Assembly (NCBI GenBank): GCA_900473415.1
Contig: UCLR01000036.1
Span: forward strand, 1-64,000
Length of the DNA stretch: 64,000 nucleotides
Direction of reading: 5' to 3'
DNA from: Hyphomicrobiales bacterium
GTDB lineage: Bacteria; Pseudomonadota; Alphaproteobacteria; Rhizobiales; Beijerinckiaceae
Shown here: in pieces, positions 54,029 through 62,700 of the stretch
Position numbering within the stretch: the stretch's first letter is position 1
Layout of the letters: every line of letters starts with the position of its first letter
Program-made: the position numbers and the translations under genes
Notes under the pieces: generated by a model
The model's database searches: none
The model's input: only the letters and a program-made list of their open reading frames with translations
Told to the model about the DNA's origin: nothing

Positions 54029-54796
54029 TCAGGGGCCGCTGCTCCAGCGCGCGGTTTCCCCCCATTGGGACAGGGTCGCGTCGATCCAGCTCCGCTGCGG
54101 CGCGACCAGAACGCCCTGGCTGAGCAGCCCGCAATTCTGTCCCTTCGGCCCCGTCGACCAGCTCGTGACGGCAACGATTCCGGCTTCGCTGAAAATCGGC
54201 CCGCCGGAATCGCCCTGGCAGGCGCTGGCGCCCGGTCGCTTGCCGGCTCCGGCCGGATCGGCCGCCCAGATCAGGATGCGACCCGGCCCGTAAGGTTCCA
54301 CGGCTGTCAAGGCGGCGGAACGGTAGGTTCCCGTGCTGCGGGCCTCGCCTTCGCGGGAGACGCCGTAGCCGGCGAGCGTGATCGGGCTGCCGGCGCGCGG
54401 CAGCGACCCGTCCACGAGTCCGGCGGCGGCGAAGCGGCCGGGCAGGGGCTCGGCGAGCCGGACGAGCGCCAGGTCGATCGAGCGACGGCGGCTGCGGATC
54501 GCTCCGGCGTCGAACTCCGGGTGGAGGCTGACCGCGGTCGGCGCGACGAGCACCGGCTCGCCCGCTTCTTTCCAGTGGATGCGCAACTCCGCGCCTCCCG
54601 CAGCACAATGCGCCGCCGTCAGCACGGCGCGCGGCGAGAGCACGATGCCCGTGCAGACCCCGCCGCGGGCGTTCAGCACCATCAGCGTCGAGCCGGCCGC
54701 CGGTCCGCCCTCGCGCCCACCGACCACAGCCTGCGCGGGCAGCGCGCCCAAGGCGCAGGCGAAGCCCAGCGCGACGATCCGTTCTGCGATGCCCAT
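54029..54796 (-). CDS. Exported chymotrypsin-fold serine protease, copy 2
   Basis: A 255-residue paralogue of copy 1. The signal peptide ends ALPAQA (residue 23), followed directly by VVGG. The triad is His63 (TAAHC), Asp108 (SIDLALV) and Ser197 (GDSGGP). The S1 base (trypsin 189) is Ser, as in chymotrypsin, and position 216 is Ser in both copies. GAGGAGC gives a clear ribosome-binding site. Its start is only 71 bp from the start of the GTA connector gene on the other strand, so the two share a promoter-size gap. Confidence 0.93.
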   Translation of the reverse strand: MGIAERIVALGFACALGALPAQAVVGGREGGPAAGSTLMVLNARGGVCTGIVLSPRAVLTAAHCAAGGAELRIHWKEAGEPVLVAPTAVSLHPEFDAGAIRSRRRSIDLALVRLAEPLPGRFAAAGLVDGSLPRAGSPITLAGYGVSREGEARSTGTYRSAALTAVEPYGPGRILIWAADPAGAGKRPGASACQGDSGGPIFSEAGIVAVTSWSTGPKGQNCGLLSQGVLVAPQRSWIDATLSQWGETARWSSGP

Positions 54797-54867
54797 CAGC
54801 CGCTCCTCTCTGAAGGCCGCTGATAGCGCGTCGCTCTCTGCAAATGAACCCTTTGAAGGAGGCGCCG

Positions 54868-55437
54868 ATGACGCCGCTTGCCCTGGCTCCGCCCGCGATG
54901 GAGCCGATCACGCTCTCCGAGGCCCGGCAGTTCCTGCGGCTCGACCAGACCGAGGAGGACGATCTCCTGGTCACGCTGATCACCGCCGCGCGGTTGATGA
55001 TCGAGGCGGCGGCGGGCCGCTGCCTGATCGAGCAGCACTGGCGCATCGTGCTCGACCGCTGGCCGGCCAGAGGTGAAATCCGGCTGCCGCTGTCGCCGCT
55101 TGCGCGGATCGAGGCGGCGCGAGTCTATGACGTGATCGGTGTCGCCCAGCCGGTCGCCGAGGCGGCGCTCGTGCTCGGCCGGAGCGCCGATCCTCCGTTG
55201 ATCCGCGTGACCGGCGAGGTGCCCGAGATCGGCCGGAATCACGGGGCGATCGAGATCGATGTCGTCGCCGGCTACGGCGCGACCGCCGCCGCCGTGCCGG
55301 CGCCGCTGCGCCAGGCCGTGCTGCGGCTGGCCGCGCGCTGGTTCGAGGAGCGCGGCGACGTCGCAAGCCGCGATGCGCAGGCGCTGCCCAAAGCGATCGC
55401 CGCGCTGGTCGCGCCCTTCCGCCGTGGAAGGCTCTGA
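54868..55437 (+). CDS. GTA gp6, head-tail connector (adaptor)
   Basis: A 189-residue gp6-like connector. PITLSEARQFLRLDQTEEDD, ITAARLMIEAAAGRCLIEQ and the C-terminal LRLAARWFEERGD blocks are typical of the phage head-tail connector/DUF3199-like group. AAGGAGG sits five bases before the ATG at 54868, so the earlier in-frame ATG at 54844 is rejected. It attaches to the portal ring. This gene resumes the GTA operon after the inverted protease pair. Confidence 0.9.
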   Translation: MTPLALAPPAMEPITLSEARQFLRLDQTEEDDLLVTLITAARLMIEAAAGRCLIEQHWRIVLDRWPARGEIRLPLSPLARIEAARVYDVIGVAQPVAEAALVLGRSADPPLIRVTGEVPEIGRNHGAIEIDVVAGYGATAAAVPAPLRQAVLRLAARWFEERGDVASRDAQALPKAIAALVAPFRRGRL

Positions 55438-55440
55438 GCC

Positions 55441-55779
55441 ATGGCGAGCGAGGACAAGGCAGCGATCGGCCTGCTTCGGCGCAGGCTCGTACTCGAGGCG
55501 CCCGTAGCGGCGCCCGATGGCATCGGCGGCGCGACGCAGGTCTTCGAGACGGTCGGCGCCTTCTGGGCGCAGCTCGAATGGCTTTCCGGCTCCGAAAGCT
55601 GGCGGCAGGGCCGGCTGGAGCAGACCGGGACCTATCGCGTCACGCTGCGCTGGCGCGGCGATGTCGATGCCGGCAAGCGCCTGCGCGACGGCGACCGTAT
55701 CTTCGACATCCGCACCGCCGCTGATCCAGACGGCTCGCGCCGGCGCCTGATCTGCCTGGTCGAGGAGGTGACGCCGTGA
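55441..55779 (+). CDS. GTA gp7, head closure (stopper) protein
   Basis: A 112-residue phage_H_T_join/SPP1 gp16-type protein. GATQVFETVGAFWAQLEWLSG, YRVTLRWRGDVDAGKRLRDG and FDIRTAADPD are characteristic. Three bases after gp6, and overlapping gp8 by 4 bp. Seals the filled head at the tail interface. Confidence 0.91.
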   Translation: MASEDKAAIGLLRRRLVLEAPVAAPDGIGGATQVFETVGAFWAQLEWLSGSESWRQGRLEQTGTYRVTLRWRGDVDAGKRLRDGDRIFDIRTAADPDGSRRRLICLVEEVTP

Positions 55780-56186
55780 GCGATGCGATCCTGACGCTGC
55801 GCGCGGCGGTTCAGAATCGGCTGACAGGGTGGGCGGCGCTGACGGCGCTGATCGGTCCTGGCCGAATCTACGACGAAGCTCCACGCGCCGCGCGCGGCCT
55901 CTATGTCCTCCATGGCGAGGTCGAGGCGCGCGATTGGTCGACCGGTACGGAACGCGGCTGCGAGCAGGAATTCGCGCTCGTCGTCTGGGCTGCCGAGAGC
56001 GCGTCCTCGCGGCAGGCGCTCGAGGCCGCCGGCCTGATTGTCGCCGCACTGGACGAAGCCGAATTCCCTTTGGAAGGGCACGTGCTCGTCAATCTGCGCT
56101 GGCTTTCGAGCCTTCTCGCCCGCGATCCCCGCAAGGGGCTGCCATTCGTGACGATCCGCTTCCGCGCCGTCACCGAAACACTCTGA
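55776..56186 (+). CDS. GTA gp8, tail terminator (DUF3168)
   Basis: A 136-residue DUF3168 protein. LRAAVQNRLTGWAALTALIG opens it, followed by VEARDWSTGTERGCEQEFAL and LLARDPRKGLPFVTIRFRAV. The start is GTG, overlapping the gp7 stop by 4 bp (GTGA). Caps the tail tube where it meets the head. Confidence 0.91.
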   Translation: MSDAILTLRAAVQNRLTGWAALTALIGPGRIYDEAPRAARGLYVLHGEVEARDWSTGTERGCEQEFALVVWAAESASSRQALEAAGLIVAALDEAEFPLEGHVLVNLRWLSSLLARDPRKGLPFVTIRFRAVTETL

Positions 56187-56207
56187 CATCACGGAAGGAG
56201 AGGCCGC

Positions 56208-56615
56208 ATGGCGGCACAGAAGGGCAAGGACCTGCTGCTCAAGGCGGCGGAGGGCGAAGCTTTCGTAACCGTGGCGGGCCTGAAGGCACGCCAGATCGCG
56301 TTCAACGCCGAGACCGTCGACGTGACCCACGCCGAATCGGCCGGGCGCTGGCGCGAACTGCTGGCGGGCGCCGGGGTGCGCCGGGCCAGCATCTCGGGCG
56401 CGGGCATCTTCAAGGACGACGCCTCCGACACGCTGGTGCGCCAGACCTTCTTCGACGGCACGATCCGCGACTGGCAGGTCGTGGTGCCGGATTTCGGCAC
56501 CATTGAGGGACCGTTTCAGCTGACCAGCCTCGAATATCGCGGCGACCATGCCGGCGAGGTCACCTTCGATCTCTCGCTGGAATCGGCTGGCGCTCTCGCT
56601 TTCACGGCATTCTGA
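56208..56615 (+). CDS. GTA gp9, major tail (tube) protein
   Basis: A 135-residue TP901-1/HK97-type tube protein. MAAQKGKDLLLKAAEGEAFV and IAFNAETVDVTHAESAGRWREL match the major tail family. GGAAGGAGAGGCCGC precedes the start. It polymerises into the tail tube, so it should be among the more abundant products. Confidence 0.93.
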   Translation: MAAQKGKDLLLKAAEGEAFVTVAGLKARQIAFNAETVDVTHAESAGRWRELLAGAGVRRASISGAGIFKDDASDTLVRQTFFDGTIRDWQVVVPDFGTIEGPFQLTSLEYRGDHAGEVTFDLSLESAGALAFTAF

Positions 56616-56626
56616 GGGAGGACATC

Positions 56627-56971
56627 ATGGTCAATCGTCATCGCGGCGAGACCGCGCTCATGGTCGCGGGCGAATCCCTGCCGATGCGACTTACCCTCGG
56701 CGCGCTCGCCGAGCTGGAGGAGGCCTTCGCCGTCGAGAGCCTGCCCGAACTGGGCGAACGCTTCATCAGCGGCCGGCTTTCCGCCCGTGACATCATCCGC
56801 ATCATCGCAGCCGGCCTGCGCGGCGCAGGACAGGCGATCCACGACGACGACGTCGCCGGCCTGTCCTTCGACGGCGGGCTGGGCGGCGTGATCGCCTCGG
56901 CCATCGCGCTGCTGGAGGCCACCTTCGGGGACGGCGAACCGGCCCGCCCTCCGCAGCCGCCGGAGGCGTGA
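56627..56971 (+). CDS. GTA gp10, tail assembly chaperone
   Basis: A 114-residue protein of the GTA family (Phage_TAC_11-like). RHRGETALMVAGESLPMRLT, LGALAELEEAFAVESL and FISGRLSARDIIRIIAAGLR are typical. It overlaps the next gene by 4 bp, the usual pairing of two tail chaperones that coat the tape measure before tube assembly. Confidence 0.88.
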   Translation: MVNRHRGETALMVAGESLPMRLTLGALAELEEAFAVESLPELGERFISGRLSARDIIRIIAAGLRGAGQAIHDDDVAGLSFDGGLGGVIASAIALLEATFGDGEPARPPQPPEA

Positions 56972-57165
56972 GCGCCCCGGCGGGTTTTCCCTGGGATGAG
57001 GTGATGACCTTCGGGCTCGGCCGGCTCGGCTGGTCGCCCGAGCAATTCTGGGCCGCGACGCCGCGCGAGATCGCCGCCGCCCTGTGCGCGCATCGCCGGG
57101 ATCAGCCCGGCGCGACGGATCGCACCGGGCTCACGGCGCTGATGGCGACCTATCCCGACAGTTAA
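56968..57165 (+). CDS. GTA gp10.1, second tail assembly chaperone
   Basis: A 65-residue protein (Phage_TAC_6-like) with FPWDEVMTFGLGRLGWSPEQ and FWAATPREIAAALCA. The start is GTG overlapping the gp10 stop by 4 bp (GTGA). In many phages this product arises by frameshift; here it is a separate, coupled gene. Confidence 0.88.
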   Translation: MSAPAGFPWDEVMTFGLGRLGWSPEQFWAATPREIAAALCAHRRDQPGATDRTGLTALMATYPDS

Positions 57166-57183
57166 TTCTAACGAGAGGTGCCC

Positions 57184-57780
57184 ATGGGCAGCGACGAGAT
57201 CGTCGATACCGCACGCCTGTCCGATCTCAGGACGATGGACACGCTGACGCAATCGCTCAACCGATCGACGGACAGCTTCGGCAAGTCCATCGTGAATGCG
57301 TTCTCGCGCGGCGTCGTCGAGGGCAAGCGCTTCGAGGACGCGCTTCGCAGCGTCGGCCGCTCAATGACCGACGGCCTGCTCAAGACCGCGCTGAAGCCGC
57401 TGCAGACGGGGCTTTCGAGCCTGCTTGGCACCGGTGTGAAGGGCCTCACGGGCCTCTTCACCGGAGGCGGGCTGGGTTCGCTCGGCGGCGGCGGCGTGCC
57501 TGTCGCGCCCTTCGCCGAGGGCGGCATCGTCGCATCGCCCTCCTATTTCCCGACCGGCCGTGGTCTCGGCCTGTTGGGCGAGCAGGGCGCCGAGGCGATC
57601 ATGCCGCTCGCGCGCGGCCCTGACGGGCGGCTCGGCGTGCGTGCCGGCGGCGGTTCGTCGCGGCCGCTCAGCGTCACCGTCCAGGTCTCGACGCCTGATG
57701 CCGAGAGTTTCCGCCGGTCGGAGGCTCAAGTGTCGGCCGCGATCGCACGGGCCGTCGCGCGCGGCAGCCGCGCGCTCTGA
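57184..57780 (+). CDS. GTA gp11, short tape measure protein
   Basis: A 198-residue tape measure, about the short size of the RcGTA protein and far below phage lengths. The N-terminal half is helical (MDTLTQSLNRSTDSFGKSIV). A Gly-rich centre leads to FAEGGIVASPSYFPTGRGLG and LGEQGAEAIMPLARG, the conserved block at the end of such proteins. The start is the ATG at 57184, after GAGAGG, not the GTG two codons upstream. It sets a short tail. Confidence 0.9.
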   Translation: MGSDEIVDTARLSDLRTMDTLTQSLNRSTDSFGKSIVNAFSRGVVEGKRFEDALRSVGRSMTDGLLKTALKPLQTGLSSLLGTGVKGLTGLFTGGGLGSLGGGGVPVAPFAEGGIVASPSYFPTGRGLGLLGEQGAEAIMPLARGPDGRLGVRAGGGSSRPLSVTVQVSTPDAESFRRSEAQVSAAIARAVARGSRAL

Positions 57781-57792
57781 TCGGAGGTTCCC

Positions 57793-58431
57793 ATGGCCGA
57801 TTTCCACGAGGTCCGCTTTCCGCTCGATATCGCACGCGGCGCGCGCGGTGGGCCGGAACGCCAGACGCAGATCGTGACGCTCGCCTCGGGCCGTGAGGTC
57901 CGCAATAGCCGTTGGGCCCATTCGCGCCGCCGCTACGATGCGGGCCTCGGCGTCCGTGGTCTCGATGCACTGGCGGCGGTGGTGAGCTTCTTCGAGCAGC
58001 GCCGCGGCCGGCTCTATGGCTTCCGCTGGCGCGATCGGCTCGACTGGAAGAGCGGCCCGCTCGCGCAGGAGCCCGCGGCGACCGATCAGGTGATCGGCGT
58101 CGGCGACGGGGCGACCGTTACCTTCCAGCTCTGCAAGGCCTATGGCGAGGGGGCTTCGGTCTATAGCCGCACCATCGCCAAGCCCTGCGACGGCACGGTG
58201 CGGATCGCGCTCGATGGTGTCGCACAGGCGCCCGAGACCTTCTCCTGCGATCCGGCGACCGGGCTCGTCACTTTCGAGCCGGGCTCCATCCCACCGCCGG
58301 GCGCCATTATCAGCGCCGGCTTCGCCTTCGACGTACCCGTCCGCTTCGACTCGGACACCATCGAGGTCGATCTCTCAGCCTTCGAGGCCGGCGAGATCCC
58401 GCGCATCCCCGTCATCGAAATCATTCCCTGA
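57793..58431 (+). CDS. GTA gp12, distal tail protein (DUF2460)
   Basis: A 212-residue DUF2460 protein. FHEVRFPLDIARGARGGPER, SRRRYDAGLGVRGLDALAAV and FFEQRRGRLYGFRWRDRLDW are diagnostic. It follows gp11 by 12 bp. Forms the ring at the tail tip that joins tube to hub. Confidence 0.93.
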   Translation: MADFHEVRFPLDIARGARGGPERQTQIVTLASGREVRNSRWAHSRRRYDAGLGVRGLDALAAVVSFFEQRRGRLYGFRWRDRLDWKSGPLAQEPAATDQVIGVGDGATVTFQLCKAYGEGASVYSRTIAKPCDGTVRIALDGVAQAPETFSCDPATGLVTFEPGSIPPPGAIISAGFAFDVPVRFDSDTIEVDLSAFEAGEIPRIPVIEIIP

Positions 58432-58440
58432 GGCTTTCCC

Positions 58441-59322
58441 ATGCGCGACATCCTCGCCGGGCTCGCCGCCCATCTCGAAGGAGGTGCGACGACGCTCTGC
58501 CGCTGCTGGAGCCTGACGCGCCGCGACGGGCTCAATCTCGGCTTCACCGATCATGACAGGACGTTCGCCTTCGACGGCGTCACCTTTCAGGCCGCGACCG
58601 GGCTGGAAGCGGCCGAGACCGCGGCCGAGCTCGGCTTCGCCATTGGCGGCGGCGACGTCGTCGGGGCCTTTGCGGCCTCCGGCCTGAATGAGGCCGACCT
58701 GGCGCGCGGGCTGTACGACGATGCCCGGGTTCGCATCTGGTTGGTCAACTGGGCCGAGATCGAACAGCGCCTGCTGCTGGAGGAGGGCTTCGTCGGCGAG
58801 GTCCGGCGCGGCGAGATCGGCTTCACCGCCGAGGTGCGCAGCTTCGCCAAGGCTTTCGACGAGGAGAGGGGCCGGCTCTATCTGCGCTCCTGCTCGGCCG
58901 ATCTCGGCGACGCGCGCTGCGGCGTCGCGCTGGTCGCCGCGACCGCGGTCGTGGACGCCAGCGACGGCCGGCTCGGGCTTTCGGCCGCAGGGCTCGCCTC
59001 CTATCCGGACGGACATTTCACCGGCGGGCGGCTCACCTTCACCAGCGGCGGCAATGCCGGTTTTACGACCGAGGTGAAGCGCCACGGCATCGAGGGCGAT
59101 GGGGCGATCTTCCAGCTCTGGCAGGCGCCGCCGACTGCCATCGAAGGTGGCGACGGCTTCAGTGTCACGCCGGGCTGCGACAAGAGCTTCGCGACCTGCC
59201 GCGCCAAGTTCGGCAACGGCGTCAATTTCCGCGGCTTCCCGCACATGCCGACGACCGATTTCATTATCGGCGGCGTGCGCCCCGGCGATGGGACTCTCGA
59301 TGGCGGGAGCCTGTTCCGATGA
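58441..59322 (+). CDS. GTA gp13, tail hub protein (DUF2163) with four-cysteine site
   Basis: A 293-residue DUF2163 protein. LTRRDGLNLGFTDHDRTFAF and VQ-type fold blocks match the family. Cys151, Cys160, Cys246 and Cys253 are spaced like the four cysteines that hold a 4Fe-4S cluster in the related tail-tip protein gpL of phage lambda, so an iron-sulfur hub is likely. Overlaps gp14 by 4 bp. Confidence 0.92.
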   Translation: MRDILAGLAAHLEGGATTLCRCWSLTRRDGLNLGFTDHDRTFAFDGVTFQAATGLEAAETAAELGFAIGGGDVVGAFAASGLNEADLARGLYDDARVRIWLVNWAEIEQRLLLEEGFVGEVRRGEIGFTAEVRSFAKAFDEERGRLYLRSCSADLGDARCGVALVAATAVVDASDGRLGLSAAGLASYPDGHFTGGRLTFTSGGNAGFTTEVKRHGIEGDGAIFQLWQAPPTAIEGGDGFSVTPGCDKSFATCRAKFGNGVNFRGFPHMPTTDFIIGGVRPGDGTLDGGSLFR

Positions 59323-59750
59323 GGCGGGACGACATCGTCGAGGCGGCGCGGGACTGGCTCGGTACGCCTTATCACCATCAGGCCTCATTGCGCGGCGTCG
59401 GCTGCGACTGCCTCGGCCTGATCCGCGGCGTCTGGCGCGATCTCAAGGGCGAGGAGCCGGAGCCGCCGCCGCCTTATTCGCCATACTGGGCGGAGAGCCT
59501 GGGGCAGGAGACGCTGGCCGCCGCCGCGATGCGCCATCTCCTGCCTGTCGCGCTCGGGCAGGAGCGGCCAGGCGACGTGCTGCTCTTCCGGTGGCGCGCG
59601 CATCTGCCGGCCAAGCATTGCGCCATCCTGAGCGCGCCGGAGCGCATCATCCATGCCCATGACGGCGCGGCCGTCGCGGAGGTCGCCTTCACGCCCTGGT
59701 GGCGGCGCCATCTCAGCCATGCCTTTTCCCTTCCCGGAGTGACCGACTGA
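59319..59750 (+). CDS. GTA gp14, NlpC/P60 cell-wall peptidase
   Basis: A 143-residue NlpC/P60 domain. The catalytic Cys31 is in GCDCLGLIRG and His100 in AKHCAIL, with a His near 112-114 as the third polar residue. It sits on the tail tip and would open recipient peptidoglycan during DNA entry. Start and stop both overlap neighbours. Confidence 0.93.
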   Translation: MRRDDIVEAARDWLGTPYHHQASLRGVGCDCLGLIRGVWRDLKGEEPEPPPPYSPYWAESLGQETLAAAAMRHLLPVALGQERPGDVLLFRWRAHLPAKHCAILSAPERIIHAHDGAAVAEVAFTPWWRRHLSHAFSLPGVTD

Positions 59751-62700
59751 TGGCGACGCTTCTTCTGCAGGTGGCGGGCGCGGCGCTGGGTTCTGCGCTT
59801 GGCGGGCCGCTCGGCGGGGCCATTGGGCAGGCGCTGGGCGGCCTGGCTGGCGCGGGTATCGACCAGTCCTGGCTCGGCGGTTCAGGCGGCAACAAGATGG
59901 TGGAAGGGCCGCGGCTCAAAGAGGTCAACGGTCTCGCCGCAACGGAGGGCGCCGCGATTCCGCGCGTCTATGGCCGTGCCCGGCTGGGCGGCCAGTTGGT
60001 TTGGGCGACACGCTTCGAGGAGGAGGTCACCGTCTCGATCCAGCGCACCAAGAGCGGCGGCAAGGGCGGCCGCTCGCAGAAGACCTACGAGACGACCTAC
60101 AGCTACTACGCCAACCTCGCCATCGGCCTCTGCGAAGGGCCGATCGCCTTCGTCCGGCGCATCTGGGTCGATGGGCGCGAACTCGACAGCAGCACGGTCG
60201 CGATGCGCGTGCATCACGGTCATGAAACGCAGGAACCCGACCCGCTGATCGCGGCGAAGGAGGCAGGCGAGGCGCCGGCGTATCGCGGGCTCGCCTATGT
60301 CGTCTTCGAGCGCTTCCCGCTCGCCGATTACGGCAATCGCGTGCCGCAGTTCGACTTCGAGGTGGTCCGCGCCGTCGAGGGCTTGGGCGGCATGATCCGG
60401 GCTGTCTCGCTGATTCCCGGCGCGGGCGAGTTCGTCTACGACGCTCGGCCGATCAGCCATGAGCCCGAGCCCGGCGTCAGCGAGAGCCTGACACGCCACC
60501 AGCTCTATGGCGGCAGCGATGTCGATACCGCGGTCAGTCAGCTTCTATCGCTCTGCCCCAACCTGCGCTCCGTCTCGCTGGTCGTGTCCTGGTTTGGCGA
60601 CGATCTGCGCGCCGGCTCCTGCAGCGTGGCGCCGCGTGTCGAGATTGCCTGGAAGCCGACTGTCGGGGCTGAATGGTCCGTCGCCGGGCTGAGCCGCGCC
60701 AGCGCACGGCCCGTCAGCCAGAACGACGGCCGCCCGGCCTTCGGCGGCACGCCCTCGGACGAGAGCGTCATCGCGTTGATCCGCCGCCTGCGCTTCGATC
60801 ACGGGCTTGAAGTGGTGCTCTATCCATTCCTGATGATGGACATTCCGGCCGATAACGCCTTGCGCGACCCCTGGTCCGGAGCGGTGGGCCAGCCGCGTTA
60901 TCCCTGGCGCGGCCGCATCACCTGCGATCCTGCGCCCGGCAGTTCCGGAAGTCCCGAGGGCACGGCTGGCGTCACCTCGCAGGTCGCCGCCTTCATCGGC
61001 ACGGTCGAACCGGCCGACATGTCGGCGGCCGGCGATGTTGTCATCTGCGCCAAGCCGGACGAGTGGTCCTGGCGCCGGCTCGTCATGCACTGCGCGACGC
61101 TGGCGCAGGTGGCCGGCGGGGTAGAGGGGTTCGTGATCGGCTCGGAGCTGGTCGGCCTGACGCAGTTGCGGGCCGCGTCCGGCTATCCGATGGCCGATCA
61201 GCTCGTGGGCATCGCGCAGGACGTCAAGGCGATCCTGCCCACTGCTACCCTGACCTATGCCGCCGACTGGACCGAATATGGCGCGGACGTCCGCGATGGC
61301 GGGGACGACATCGACTTCCCGCTCGATCCGCTCTGGGCCTCGCCCGCCATCGGCGCGATCGGCATCGACTTCTACCCGCCGCTCTCGGACTGGCGCGATT
61401 CCGGCGACCATGCCGACGCACAGCTGGCGCGCGGCCCCTCCGATCGCGCCTATCTCCGGGGGCGGCTGACCTCCGGCGAAGCCTATGACTGGTTCTATGC
61501 CGACGAGGAGGGCCGCGCCCTGCAGGAGCGGCTGCCGATCGAGGATGGCGCCTACGGCAAGCCCTGGCTCTATCGGCCGAAGGACCTCTGGGGCTGGTGG
61601 AGCCATCCGCATATCCGCCGCTCCGGCGGAGTTGAGACGACGGCTACGGCTTTCGTTCCCGGCGCCAAGCCGATCTGGCTGACCGAAATCGGCGTGCCCG
61701 CTGTCGACAAGGGCGCCAACGCGCCCAACGTCTTCCCCGATGCCCGCTCGGATGAGGGCGGCTTTCCGCCGTTTTCCAGCGGCGCGCGTGACGATCTGGT
61801 GCAGGCGCGCGGGCTGGAGGCGATCATCTCCGGCTTCGACCCGGCGCGGGTGGGATTCGAGGCCGCGCGCAACCCGGTCCATCCCGTCAGCGGCATCCGC
61901 ATGGTCGATCCCGCCCATGTCACCGTCTGGAATTGGGATGCGCGACCCTTTCCGGCCTTTCCCGACCTCGGCGGCATATGGGCCGACGGCGCCAATTTCG
62001 AGACCGGGCATTGGCTGAACGGCCGCCTCGAAGGTAGTCCGGTCGATCGGCTGGTCACGAAGCTGCTCGTTGATTTCGGCCTGCCGCCGGCGGATGGGAT
62101 CGCCATCGACGGCTTTCTCGACGGCTATGTGCTCGATCGCCCGCTGTCGGCGCGCCAGGCGCTGGAGCCCTTGGCCCAGACCTTCGGCTTCGACGCCGTG
62201 ATGAGTTCCGGTCGGCTGCGCTTCGACGGCCGGGGCGGCGCAGTCTCGCGCCTGCTCGGTCCGGATGATTTCGTCCCCGACCGCGAAGGTGAGCCCTTCA
62301 CCCTGCGACGCAACCAGGAGAGTGAGTTGCCGCTGGAGCTTCGCCTCGGCTTCAGCGACAGCGAGAACGACTATCGCAATGCCGCCGCCCGCTCGCGCCG
62401 GCTGGCGGGGGTGGCGCGACGCGAGGTCGCGGTTGATACGGCCATCGTCACCCGTGCCGCCGAAGGTCAGCGCCTCGCCGACCAGCGCCTTCAGGAAGCC
62501 TGGGCCGGGCGGGAGACGTTGGAATGCGAGCTCTCGCCGCGCTGCCTGGATATCGAGCCCGGCGACGTCGTCTCGGTGCCAGCGGCCGGCGAGGGCCGTC
62601 TCTTCCGGGTCACACGCATCGCCGACGGTCCGACCCGGCAGGTCAGCGCGCGGGCGGTTGAGCCAGCGATCTATTCCAGTGCTGGTATCAAGGGCCCAGG

